Shown here piece by piece: positions 12,781 to 26,393 of a DNA stretch of 64,000 bases. The notes beneath the pieces were generated by a model. It made no database searches, was not told the origin of the DNA, and saw only the letters and a list, made by a program, of their open reading frames with translations. The first letter of the stretch is position 1. The number at the start of each line of letters is the position of its first letter. The position numbers and the translations under genes were made by a program. This DNA comes from Hymenobacter sp. UV11 (GTDB lineage: Bacteria > Bacteroidota > Bacteroidia > Cytophagales > Hymenobacteraceae), in contig NZ_SRII01000001.1 in the NCBI RefSeq assembly GCF_004684095.1, positions 372,001 to 436,000 on the forward strand, read 5' to 3'.

Positions 12781-14379
12781 ATGAAACGATTGATAGTGGC
12801 TGCGCTAGGCCTGCTGGGCGCGGCGCAGCTGACCAGCTCCTGCAAAAAGGACTACCTGGACGAAAACCCTCCTTCGCTCTACACCCCGCAGACGGCGCTG
12901 GTAGACTCGCTGGGCTTTGAGGCCGAGATGGCCGGCCTGCAAAACGTGGTGCGCGACCTGTACACCAACTCCGACAACCAAGGCATGGTGAGCATCATGC
13001 AGCTGGGCACCGACGTGGCCTCGCCGGGCCAAACGCAGGGCATTGAGGTGCCCTACTATAACTACGCGCAGCTCAGCTCGCAAGACAACGGGGCCAGCTA
13101 CTTCTGGGGCCAGGCCTACCGCATTATCAACAACTCGAACATCATCATCTCGGCGGCGGCCGCGGCGCCGGCTACCCTGCGCCAGGGCTACAAAAACCGG
13201 ATTGCGGCCGAGGCCCGCTTCTTCCGGGCCTACGCCTATGACCTGCTGGCGACCCTTTACGGCGACGTGCCGCTGATAGACCAGCCGCTGACCGCGCCGC
13301 GCACCGACTTTACCCGGACTCCCATCGGCACGGTCAATGACTTTATAGTGAGTGATTTGACAGCAGCCATTCCCAACCTGCTAACGGCCAGCCAGTTTGC
13401 GGCGGCGCAGTCGGGCCGCATCACGCGCGGGGCGGCGCAGCACCTGCTGGGCCAGGTGTACCTGCGCATGAAGCAGCCCGCCAAGGCCGAGCCGGTGCTA
13501 CAGGCACTTATCAGCAGCACTGTCTACAAACTGATTTCGGCCCGCTACGGCGTAAACGCTGGCTCGCCCGGCGACTATTTCGCTGATATGTTTATTGTGG
13601 GCAACCAGCGCCGCAGTCAGGGCAACACCGAGATTATCTGGGGCATTGAGCAGCAACTGAACGTGCCGGGTGGCGTGGGCAGCAGCGGCCAGCAGCGGCG
13701 CGTGTGGGTGCCCGCCTACTACAACATCAAAGGCATGCTTATCGCCGACTCGTTGGGCGGGCGCGGCATCGGCCGCCTGCGCCTCAGCAACTGGGTAGAC
13801 TACCAGCTGTACCCGGCCAATGAGAACGCCGACATGCGCGACTCGAAGTACAACCTCAAGCGCCGCTTTTATTACAACGACGCCTCGCAGACGGCCCTGT
13901 TTGGCAAGCGCGTAACCGGCCTCAAGGGCGTCGATACGGTGTACAACATCACGCCCTACACCACCAAGTGGAACCAGTATAACCCGGCCGATGCCTTCGG
14001 CTACGCCACCGTGAAGGACCTGCCCATTATGCGCCTGGGCGAAACCTACCTGCTGCTGGCCGAGGCGCAGCTAGGCCAGGGCAACACCACCGGGGCGGCG
14101 GCCAGCATCAACGTGCTGCGCACCCGCGCCAAAGCCGCGCAGGTAACCGCCAGCCAGATAACGCTCAACTTTATCCTCGATGAGCGCGCTCGTGAGCTGA
14201 TAGGGGAGGAGCAGCGCCGCCTCACGCTGATGCGCACGGGCACCTTGGTAGACCGGGCTACCCGCCTGAACGGGGCGTCCATCACGGGCCTGACTGCCAA
14301 AAACAGCCTGCTGCCCGTTCCGCAGTCGGAAATTGACCGCAATACTAATGGCGTCTTAGCTCAAAATCCTGGCTACTAA
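12781..14379 (+). CDS. SusD-like (RagB family) glycan-binding lipoprotein
   Basis: Surface lipoprotein that caps the SusC barrel, 532 residues. The ATG at 12781 gives a classic lipoprotein signal with Cys at residue 21 (LTSSCKKDYLD). A TTG two codons upstream is also possible. The C-terminal half has the RagB/SusD signatures: RLGETYLLLAEAQLGQ, INVLRTRAKAA, FILDERARELIGEEQRR and a C-terminus of LLPVPQSEIDRNTNGVLAQNPGY, matching the usual PIPQxEIDxN...QNPGY ending. TPR-like helices with the FFRAYAYDLLATLYGDVPL motif lie near 145. Position directly after susC completes the importer. Confidence 0.96.
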   Translation: MKRLIVAALGLLGAAQLTSSCKKDYLDENPPSLYTPQTALVDSLGFEAEMAGLQNVVRDLYTNSDNQGMVSIMQLGTDVASPGQTQGIEVPYYNYAQLSSQDNGASYFWGQAYRIINNSNIIISAAAAAPATLRQGYKNRIAAEARFFRAYAYDLLATLYGDVPLIDQPLTAPRTDFTRTPIGTVNDFIVSDLTAAIPNLLTASQFAAAQSGRITRGAAQHLLGQVYLRMKQPAKAEPVLQALISSTVYKLISARYGVNAGSPGDYFADMFIVGNQRRSQGNTEIIWGIEQQLNVPGGVGSSGQQRRVWVPAYYNIKGMLIADSLGGRGIGRLRLSNWVDYQLYPANENADMRDSKYNLKRRFYYNDASQTALFGKRVTGLKGVDTVYNITPYTTKWNQYNPADAFGYATVKDLPIMRLGETYLLLAEAQLGQGNTTGAAASINVLRTRAKAAQVTASQITLNFILDERARELIGEEQRRLTLMRTGTLVDRATRLNGASITGLTAKNSLLPVPQSEIDRNTNGVLAQNPGY

Positions 14380-14454
14380 CCCCTTGCTGTAGCTAACTGG
14401 GCCGGGGCCTGTCGTGGGAGACAGACTTCGGCCCTTTGGTTTTTTATATCCAGT

Positions 14455-16497
14455 ATGAAACAGACCATTATCCTGGCTTGGGCTCTGGCCGTGGGGGTAG
14501 GGAAGCGGATGGCCGCGCAGCCGGCCCTACCCCCCTTCTTCGACACCCACGTGGCCCCGGCCGCTACCAAGCTGCCGCCCTTTGCGGTGCAGAACCCGGA
14601 CCACCAGTTAAGCCCTTTCACGGGCATGACGCGCGCGCACTGGCAGCAGGCGGCGCAGTACCTGCTCGGCGGCGCGTTCAGCTACGTGCGGACGCTGGAC
14701 GACCCGATGCAGTTTCCAAAGCAGCCGGGCAAAAGCTACCCCCGCTCCGCGAGCCAGGTGCCCACCGAGAAGCTGGAGGGCCTGTGCCGCACGCTGTTTA
14801 TGGCCGCGCCGCTGCTCAAGGAAAACCCTGGCCTGGTGCTGAACGGCGTGAAAGTGGGCGACTACTACCGCCACCAGCTGGCGCTGCTCGTGGACCCGGC
14901 CAGCCCCTCGTTCATCCAGCCCCGCGCCGCCACCGGTGGCCCCAGCCAGAACCTGGTGGAGTTTGGCGGGCTGAGCGTGGCGCTGTTTGCGGCCCCCGAA
15001 ATCCTCTGGGACCCGCTGCCTAAAGAAACGAAGGACAAGCTGGCCGCAACCATGCTCAGCTACGGCGACGGCCCCACCGTGCCCCAAAACTGGCGCTACT
15101 TCAACATCTTCATCCTCAGCTTTTACCAAAGCCGGGGCTACGCGGTGAATGAAAAGCTGCTGGAAGAGTACCTGCAAAAGCAGCTGACGCACTACAAAGG
15201 CGCGGGCTGGTACGACGATGCGCCCACCTTCGACTACTACAGCATGTGGGCCTTTCAGATGTATGGCCGGCTCTGGAGCCACTACTATGGGCAGGCGCAC
15301 TACCCCCAGGTGGCGGCCCAGCTGGCTGAGAATTTCGCCCTGCTGAAGGATAACTACCCCTACCAGTTTGGGCGCGATGGCAATATGCTCATGTGGGGCC
15401 GCAGCATCACGTACCGCTTTGCGGCGGTGGTGCCGTTTCCGCTGATGGGGCTGGCGCCCACCGTGCCCGGCACCAACTTTGGTTGGATGCGGCGCATTGC
15501 CTCGGGGGCACTCTTGCAGTTTTTGCAAAACCCTGATTTTTTGCAGGATAACATTCCGACGCTGGGCTTCTACGGGCCGTTTGACCCGGCCGTGCAGGCG
15601 TATAGCTGCCGGGGCAGCGTGTTCTGGATGGCCAAGGCGTTTCTGGGTTTGCTGGTGCCAGCCGATAACCCGTTCTGGACGGCCACCGAAAACGAAGGGC
15701 CCTGGGCCAGCGAGTTCAAGCCCGGCACGGTAGCCAACAAGTTTGAGGCGGGGCCGAATATCCTCGTCACCGACTACCCCAACAGCGGCGCGGCCGAGCT
15801 GCGCGACGCGCCCCGCCAGCCCGCCAGCGACGGCAACCGCGGCAACGAGAACTACAACCGCCTGAGCTACAACACCGCCTTCCCGTGGCAGGCCGACGGC
15901 CCCCACGGCGAGGTAGCCATGAGCTACGTGTTCAAAACCAAGGACGATACGTGGGAAGCCCTGCGCTTCTACACCTTCAAAAAGTACGAAAACGGCGTGT
16001 ACTACCGCGACGCCACGCCCGAAAGCACGTCCACCCTCAAACTACAGCTGGCCGAAATGCCCCTGCCCAACGGCATCCTGCGCGTGGACCAAAATGCCAG
16101 CACCACCGCCACCGCCCTGCGCCTGGGCCACTACGCCCTACCCCAGCTGGCAGGGCCGATAAAGCGCAGCACCCGCCGGGTGAAGGGCCACGAAGTGCAC
16201 CTCCTCGACAACGGTACCTACCAATTGGCGCTGGTGCCGCTCAGCGGCTGGCAAAAAGTGGAAGTGGTGGAGGCCACCGGCCTGCACCCGTCTGCTAGCA
16301 AAAGCGCGGTGCTAAATGCGGTGGGCACCACGGCTCCTACCCCCCGCCCCGCACTCTATGCCACGCTGCTGCTCTGGAAAAAATCGGGTGAGAAGTGGAC
16401 CGATGCCGAGCTGCTGCCGGTGCAAAAAGTGGCCGCCGCCAACGGCGGCGCCACGGTGACGCTGGCCGATGGCAGCCGCCGGGAAATTGCGTATTAG
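14455..16497 (+). CDS. DUF2264 family protein (possible GH154-type beta-glucuronidase)
   Basis: A 680-residue exported protein. Signal peptide to about residue 22 (MAAQPA). The N-terminal domain is an all-helical barrel of the DUF2264 type, with TLDDPMQFPKQ, QNLVEFGGLSVALFAAPE, NWRYFNIFILSFY, GWYDDAPTFDYYSMWAFQMY and GRDGNMLMWGRSITYRFA; the acidic clusters in the last two blocks look like active-site loops. The C-terminal 250 residues form a smaller beta-rich region. From memory, CAZy places related arabinogalactan-PUL proteins in GH154 (beta-glucuronidase). It follows susD by about 75 bases and is the second DUF2264 gene in the locus, the other being at 1-221 on the opposite strand. Family confident, activity inferred. 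Confidence 0.82.
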   Translation: MKQTIILAWALAVGVGKRMAAQPALPPFFDTHVAPAATKLPPFAVQNPDHQLSPFTGMTRAHWQQAAQYLLGGAFSYVRTLDDPMQFPKQPGKSYPRSASQVPTEKLEGLCRTLFMAAPLLKENPGLVLNGVKVGDYYRHQLALLVDPASPSFIQPRAATGGPSQNLVEFGGLSVALFAAPEILWDPLPKETKDKLAATMLSYGDGPTVPQNWRYFNIFILSFYQSRGYAVNEKLLEEYLQKQLTHYKGAGWYDDAPTFDYYSMWAFQMYGRLWSHYYGQAHYPQVAAQLAENFALLKDNYPYQFGRDGNMLMWGRSITYRFAAVVPFPLMGLAPTVPGTNFGWMRRIASGALLQFLQNPDFLQDNIPTLGFYGPFDPAVQAYSCRGSVFWMAKAFLGLLVPADNPFWTATENEGPWASEFKPGTVANKFEAGPNILVTDYPNSGAAELRDAPRQPASDGNRGNENYNRLSYNTAFPWQADGPHGEVAMSYVFKTKDDTWEALRFYTFKKYENGVYYRDATPESTSTLKLQLAEMPLPNGILRVDQNASTTATALRLGHYALPQLAGPIKRSTRRVKGHEVHLLDNGTYQLALVPLSGWQKVEVVEATGLHPSASKSAVLNAVGTTAPTPRPALYATLLLWKKSGEKWTDAELLPVQKVAAANGGATVTLADGSRREIAY

Positions 16498-16510
16498 CCG
16501 AGTAAATGCT

Positions 16511-20748
<4,238 letters not shown>

Positions 20749-20759
20749 ATAGAATCCCG

Positions 20760-20874
20760 CCATCTGTCATCCTCATCTGGCGTCCGCTTGTGAAGGACCT
20801 AATACTCAGCGAACGAGTCGTTTGGGCGTAACAAGGTCCTTCGCAAGCGGACGCCAGATGAGGATGACAGACGG
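20760..20874. repeat. Twin-hairpin repeat, GTC-headed class
   Basis: Inverted arms 20760-20800 and 20834-20874, about 41 bases each with few mismatches. Outer ends read TGTCATCCTCATC and inner ends AAGGACCT, a variant of the class seen at 22451, 25834, 30596, 45476 and 48564. It separates the GH2 gene from the small plug-like gene. Confidence 0.88.
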
Positions 20875-20932
20875 GTAGGTTTTGACGCTCAGCATAACTG
20901 GATTATTATAAAATCCTTAAAATAAGAATTTT

Positions 20933-21580
20933 ATGCGTGCAAGTCAGTTTATAATGCTGCTGCTGATTACGGCCGGCTGCCTGGCCGGGCTGCCAAGCTG
21001 GGCGCAGCGCGCCGCCGTAGCGCCGCTCATGCCCCTACCCCCCGTGCTGCAGTCAGTGCTGCCGGCTGGGCTGGGAGAGGCAGCAAAAACGGGAGTAGCC
21101 GTTTCGCCTACCGCCCCGGTCACCCCCGCCGCGACCGCCACGCGGCCGGTCTTGCCAGAGCCCGTTTACTTGCTTGATGCTCATATTATCTTGGGCCCGA
21201 ATGGACTAAGTAAGCTTACGCCACAGGATATAGCTAAAGTCGACATCTATAAAACGGCGGCAAGCACGCCCGCGCCGTGGCGTAGCTTGGCGGCGCACGG
21301 CATCTTAAGCATCACCCTCAAACCGGGCGCGAAGCATAGGCTGCGCACCAAGTCGCTGACCCGCATTCAGCGGCAGCTGAAGCTAACCGGGCCGGTTATC
21401 TTTCAGCTAAATGGCCTGCCCATTGAGAGTGCTTCGCTGCGGGTGGCTACCCAAGCTATTGCGGGGTTCGATGTACTTCATCATGACGCTGAGATTGTTG
21501 TGAACATCCGCCTCGTGCCCTACAGGCCTACGCCGCTGCCGCCCGGCTCCATCTACATCCGGGGGGTAGCGGGCCGGTAA
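20933..21580 (+). CDS. Secreted protein with a TonB-plug-like segment, function unknown
   Basis: A 215-residue protein with a signal peptide (to SWAQ, about residue 25), then a Pro/Ala-rich linker. Residues about 80-125 read like a stripped-down TonB-receptor plug: an LLDAHI...L element, TPQDIAKVDIYK, then AHGILSITLK, paralleling VDG...NDIASIEVLKDASS...NGVILITTK of the SusC here. A second, weaker copy follows (FQLNGLPIESASL...). There is no barrel or TonB box. It lies between twin-hairpin repeats and the GH16 gene (11 bases to its start), so it is probably cotranscribed with GH16. It could be a free-standing plug-like adaptor or a decayed receptor; no function can be assigned. Confidence 0.6.
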   Translation: MRASQFIMLLLITAGCLAGLPSWAQRAAVAPLMPLPPVLQSVLPAGLGEAAKTGVAVSPTAPVTPAATATRPVLPEPVYLLDAHIILGPNGLSKLTPQDIAKVDIYKTAASTPAPWRSLAAHGILSITLKPGAKHRLRTKSLTRIQRQLKLTGPVIFQLNGLPIESASLRVATQAIAGFDVLHHDAEIVVNIRLVPYRPTPLPPGSIYIRGVAGR

Positions 21581-21592
21581 ACTTTTGCTATA

Positions 21593-22417
21593 ATGCTTAC
21601 CCTACTTCCCATTTGGTTGCTGCTCGCGCTGCCGGCTAACGTCCCGGCGGCCCATGCCCCGGCGCGGCCCTGGCGGCTGGTGTGGGCAGATGAGTTTAAC
21701 ACCGCCGGGTCTCCAAACGCGCAAAACTGGACGTTCGAAAAAGGCTTCGTGCGCAACCACGAGTTGCAGTGGTACCAGCCCCAGAATGCCACCTGCGCCC
21801 ACGGCTCGCTGCTGATAGAAGCCCGCCGCACCCGCCGGCCCAACCCCGGCTACCAGCCCGGCAGCGCCGATTGGAAAGCCAGCCGCGACAGCATTCGCTA
21901 CACCTCGGCCAGCCTGCAAACGCGGGGCCGGCACCAGTGGCAGTACGGCCGCTTCGAGATGCGCGCCAAAATCGACGTGCGCCCCGGCCGCTGGCCCGCG
22001 TTCTGGACGCTGGGCGCGGCCGGCGAGTGGCCCGCCAGCGGTGAAATCGACATCATGGAATACTACCGCGGCACGGTGCTGGCCAATTTTGCCTGGGGCA
22101 CCGCCCAGCGCTATACCCCGCACTGGCAATCGGTAAAAAAGCCCCTGGCCGCCTTCCACGACCCCGCTTGGGCCCAAAAATTCCACGTCTGGCGCATGGA
22201 CTGGGAGCCCGATTCCATCAAGCTGCTGCTCGATGGCCGCGTGCTCAACGCCGTGGCCGTAGCTAAAACGGTGAACGCCGACGGCACCAATCCCTTCCGC
22301 CAGCCGCATTATGTACTGCTGAATCTGGCCTTGGGCGGCGATAATGGCGGCGACCCCGCCGGCACCACCTTCCCCGCGCGCTTCGAGGTTGACTACGTGC
22401 GGGTGTACCAGCACTAA
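21593..22417 (+). CDS. Glycoside hydrolase family 16 endo-beta-galactanase/glucanase
   Basis: An exported concanavalin-like endo-hydrolase, 274 residues. The signal peptide ends near residue 22. The catalytic motif EIDIMEYYRG supplies nucleophile Glu about 151, Asp about 153 and acid/base Glu about 156. Other GH16 landmarks are LVWADEFN, the YGRFEMRAKIDVRPGRWPAFW approach, FHVWRMDWEPDSIKLLLDG and FEVDYVRVYQ at the end. The motif with the extra Met (EIDIMEY) is the laminarinase-like branch, GH16_3, which also includes beta-1,3-galactanases. In this PUL it is the best candidate for endo-cleavage of the galactan backbone. It has no lipobox, so it is secreted or periplasmic. Beta-1,3-glucanase activity cannot be excluded. 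Confidence 0.9.
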   Translation: MLTLLPIWLLLALPANVPAAHAPARPWRLVWADEFNTAGSPNAQNWTFEKGFVRNHELQWYQPQNATCAHGSLLIEARRTRRPNPGYQPGSADWKASRDSIRYTSASLQTRGRHQWQYGRFEMRAKIDVRPGRWPAFWTLGAAGEWPASGEIDIMEYYRGTVLANFAWGTAQRYTPHWQSVKKPLAAFHDPAWAQKFHVWRMDWEPDSIKLLLDGRVLNAVAVAKTVNADGTNPFRQPHYVLLNLALGGDNGGDPAGTTFPARFEVDYVRVYQH

Positions 22418-22450
22418 AGTGAAGGTTAACCAATAACCATACTTCAGATT

Positions 22451-22551
22451 AACACCATCTGTCATGCTGACGAAGGAAGCATCCTATCACCGCTGAATGA
22501 CTCGTTCGAACCTGATAAGATGCTTCCTTCGTCAGCATGACAGACGGTGTT
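22451..22551. repeat. Twin-hairpin repeat, GTC-headed class
   Basis: Arms 22451-22483 and 22519-22551 are inverted copies with a 35-base centre. Each arm folds separately: GTC head, then ATGCT-gacgaagga-AGCAT. It lies between the GH16 and BNR_4 genes. Confidence 0.9.
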
Positions 22552-22597
22552 AATCAGAAGAAAAGCATCTTCCTGATAATTGATAACCAGTAGAATA

Positions 22598-23926
22598 ATG
22601 CCTAAAAAAGCAATTTCACATGCACTCTGGCTCTTGCTGCTCTGGCTGGGGGGTAGGGGCCTGCCGGCCACGGCCCAAGCGCCCGTGGTGGGCCTGGGCT
22701 GGGCTAAAAACAACGTGAACGGCGCGGTTTTCCGCAAAAACTCGGTCGTGACCCAGGGCCAGGCGCAGTACACGGCCTACTACGACTCGGTGGGCTACGT
22801 GGTGCTGGCCAAGCGCCGCCTGCCCGCCGGGCCGTGGCAGGTGCAACGCACGCAGTACCAGGGTAATGTGAAAGATGCCCACAACATCATTAGCCTCATG
22901 GTGGATGGCGCGGGCTACGTGCACCTGTCCTTCGACCACCACGGCAACCCGCTGCGCTACTGCCGCGGCACCGCGCCCGGTGCGCTCACCATGGGCGCCC
23001 TGCAGCCCATGACCGGCCAGCAGGAGCAAAACGTGACCTACCCTGAGTTTCACCGCTTCCCCGGCGGCGACTTGCTCTTTCTGTACCGCGACGGTAGCTC
23101 GGGCAACGGCAACCTCGTGCTGAACCGCTACTCGGTCAAAACCCAGCGCTGGACGCGCCTGCACACGGTGCTCATCGACGGCGAGGGCCAGCGCAACGCT
23201 TACTGGCAGGCCTGCCTCGACGCCCGGGGCACCATCCACCTGTCGTGGGTATGGCGCGAGTCGCCCGACGTGGCTTCCAACCACGACATGGCCTACGCGC
23301 GCTCCCTGGACGGGGGTAGGACCTGGCAAAAAAGTACCGGCGAACCCTACCGCCTGCCCATCACCGAAAAGACCGCCGAGTATGCCGCCCGCATCCCGCA
23401 GGGCAGCGAGCTGATAAACCAGACCTCCATCACGGCCGACGCGGCCGGCCAGCCCTACATCGCCACCTACTGGCGGCCGGCCGGTACCCAAGTGCCCCAG
23501 TACCAGCTTATTTACTTGCGTAATAAAGCCTGGCAAACGGCCCAGGTCACGCACCGCACTACCCCCTTTAGCCTGAGCGGCGCCGGCACCAAAAAAATCC
23601 CCATTTCGCGCCCGCAGGTGGTGGTGAGCGAGCAGCGCGGCCGGCGCACGGTGTGCGTGCTCTTCCGCGACAGCGAGCGGCAGGACCGCGCCTCGGTAGC
23701 GCAATGCACTGATTTGCAAAAGAATACCTGGCAGCTGAGCGACCTCAGCCCTACCCCCCTCGGCAGCTGGGAACCCAGCTACGACACCGAGCGCTGGAAG
23801 CAGGCGGGCATCCTCAGCCTCTTCGTGCAGCGCACCGGCCAGGGCGACGGCGAAACCCTGGAGGCCGTGCCACCGCAGCCGGTGTCCATCCTCGACTGGC
23901 AGCCGGCGGCTCCCAAAGTCAAGTGA
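22598..23926 (+). CDS. BNR_4 family seven-bladed propeller carbohydrate enzyme (GH145/PL25-like)
   Basis: Exported propeller protein of about 442 residues; the ATG at 22598 starts a signal peptide (MPKKAISHALWLLLLWLGG...ATAQA), and an earlier ATG at 22580 adds six residues. BNR_4 hallmarks are HNIISLMVDGAGYVHLSFDHHGNPLRYCRG, here seen as the tract around residues 105-135, then VTYPEFHRFPGGDLLFLYRDGSSGNGN, HLSWVWRESPDVASNHDMAYARS and the late Asp-box-like strands. The His pair in FDHHG matches catalytic or binding histidines of alpha-L-rhamnosidases (GH145) and ulvan lyases (PL24/PL25) by recollection. Next to GH105 and DUF2264, a role on rhamnose-capped glucuronate of arabinogalactan is plausible. 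It is the last PUL gene, followed by a terminator. Confidence 0.78.
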   Translation: MPKKAISHALWLLLLWLGGRGLPATAQAPVVGLGWAKNNVNGAVFRKNSVVTQGQAQYTAYYDSVGYVVLAKRRLPAGPWQVQRTQYQGNVKDAHNIISLMVDGAGYVHLSFDHHGNPLRYCRGTAPGALTMGALQPMTGQQEQNVTYPEFHRFPGGDLLFLYRDGSSGNGNLVLNRYSVKTQRWTRLHTVLIDGEGQRNAYWQACLDARGTIHLSWVWRESPDVASNHDMAYARSLDGGRTWQKSTGEPYRLPITEKTAEYAARIPQGSELINQTSITADAAGQPYIATYWRPAGTQVPQYQLIYLRNKAWQTAQVTHRTTPFSLSGAGTKKIPISRPQVVVSEQRGRRTVCVLFRDSERQDRASVAQCTDLQKNTWQLSDLSPTPLGSWEPSYDTERWKQAGILSLFVQRTGQGDGETLEAVPPQPVSILDWQPAAPKVK

Positions 23927-23937
23927 GTTTTTAAACG

Positions 23938-23978
23938 CAAAAAAGCCCCTTTCAACGAGTTGTGAAAGGGGCTTTTTT
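23938..23978 (+). terminator. Rho-independent terminator ending the PUL
   Basis: AAAAAAGCCCCTTTC-aacgagttgt-GAAAGGGGCTTTTTT forms a strong stem flanked by A- and T-runs, 12 bases after the BNR_4 stop. It can work on both strands, so it also ends transcription of the tRNA-Gln from the other side. Confidence 0.93.
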
Positions 23979-24006
23979 AATTTAGTTGCCTTCTAGAGGC
24001 GGTCGT

Positions 24007-24078
24007 TGTCCGACCAGGGCTCGAACCTGGACTCTCCTGAATCAAAATCAGACGTGTTGCCAGTTACACCATCGGACA
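24007..24078 (-). tRNA. tRNA-Gln (anticodon TTG)
   Basis: On the minus strand a 72-base cloverleaf has acceptor arms TGTCCGA/TCGGACA, a TpsiC arm with GGTTCGAGCC, and an anticodon stem TCTGA/TCAGG enclosing the loop TTTTGAT, so positions 34-36 are TTG. No CCA is encoded. A -7-like TACCTTTG lies about 35 bases upstream on the same strand (24112-24119). Confidence 0.96.
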
Positions 24079-24111
24079 ATTTCCCGGTGGGCGATGTGCC
24101 GTTCGGGGCTG

Positions 24112-24141
24112 CAAAGGTACTAAAAGAATGATACGAGGCAA
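24112..24141 (-). promoter_or_regulatory. Promoter for tRNA-Gln
   Basis: Read on the minus strand, TTGC is followed after 18 bases by TACCTTTG, close to TTTG-N19-TAnnTTTG. It ends about 34 bases before the tRNA 5' end. Confidence 0.6.
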
Positions 24142-24239
24142 GAGGAGGAATAAATTTTTTTAAAAAAAGTGTTGGGCCGGGGCCATCTGGCCTCAGCGGG
24201 GTGGGTGGGGGTAGGGGGCGGATTCACCTTAGCTACAGC

Positions 24240-24270
24240 TTTGAAAAGCCCGGTTTGAGGCGTACTTTTG
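24240..24270 (+). promoter_or_regulatory. Bacteroidota consensus promoter of atpDC
   Basis: TTTG at 24240-24243 and TACTTTTG at 24263-24270 are separated by exactly 19 bases, a perfect match to the phylum consensus. It lies about 48 bases before the atpD ATG, leaving an A-rich leader without a Shine-Dalgarno site. Confidence 0.85.
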
Positions 24271-24297
24271 CACCCTCAAAAGATATTAACTTAGTAA

Positions 24298-25821
<1,524 letters not shown>

Positions 25822-25833
25822 TAAAACTGGCAG

Positions 25834-25932
25834 AACCGTCATGCTGAGCTTGTCGAAGCATCTCTACCGCATCATTGGGTTACTAACCCTGGCGGCGCGG
25901 TGGAGATGCTTCGACAAGCTCAGCATGACGTT
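25834..25932. repeat. Twin-hairpin repeat between atpD and atpC, GTC-headed class
   Basis: Arms 25834-25870 and 25897-25932 are near-perfect inverted copies. Each folds alone as GTC + ATGCT-gagcttgtcga-AGCAT. It occupies almost the whole 138-base atpD-atpC spacer, within an operon whose products are needed in a 3:1 ratio. Confidence 0.92.
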
Positions 25933-25959
25933 CTTTCTTTCAACCCAAAACTCAAATCA

Positions 25960-26202
25960 ATGCACTTAGAAATCATCACCCCCGACCGGAAAGTATATGA
26001 GGGCGAAGTAACTGCGGTGCGGTTTCCGGGCACCGATGGCTCGTTTGAGGTACTCAACAACCACGCGCCGCTCATCGCGGCCCTGCGCGAAGGCGACGTG
26101 ACGGTGACGGGCGCGGGTGGCGGTACGTTTCACATCAGCGGCGGCATCGTGGAGGTGCTGCGCAACCAAGTGATTGTACTGGCAGAGTCAGCTTCGGCTT
26201 AG
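25960..26202 (+). CDS. atpC: F1F0 ATP synthase subunit epsilon
   Basis: An 80-residue epsilon subunit with only the N-terminal beta-sandwich domain (MHLEIITPDRKVYEGEV, VRFPGTDGSFEVLNNHAPLIAAL, FHISGGIVEVLRNQVIVLAE). The C-terminal helical hairpin that inhibits ATP hydrolysis in other bacteria is missing, as is usual for Bacteroidota. The ATG at 25960 is chosen over an in-frame upstream ATG at 25900 because the latter would translate the repeat arm. It follows atpD and is closed by a strong terminator. Confidence 0.96.
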   Translation: MHLEIITPDRKVYEGEVTAVRFPGTDGSFEVLNNHAPLIAALREGDVTVTGAGGGTFHISGGIVEVLRNQVIVLAESASA

Positions 26203-26218
26203 CCCGCTAGCTATTACG

Positions 26219-26262
26219 CAAAAGCGCCCGCGCTGACTTCGGTCGGCGCGGGCGCTTTTTTT
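26219..26262 (+). terminator. Terminator of atpDC
   Basis: GCGCCCGCGC-(tgacttcggtcg)-GCGCGGGCGC is followed by seven T, 17 bases after the atpC stop. The stem is fully paired. Confidence 0.95.
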
Positions 26263-26393
26263 GGTGGCTTGGGGCATAGCCAGGGGGGTAGGGAATGGCC
26301 CACGCGCTTCAATATTTTCGCGTTTGAAGCAGCCATTTGGGGCGAAATCTCGTTCAGGCAATATTCATTCCTCCACCTGCTGCCTGCCGCGCT

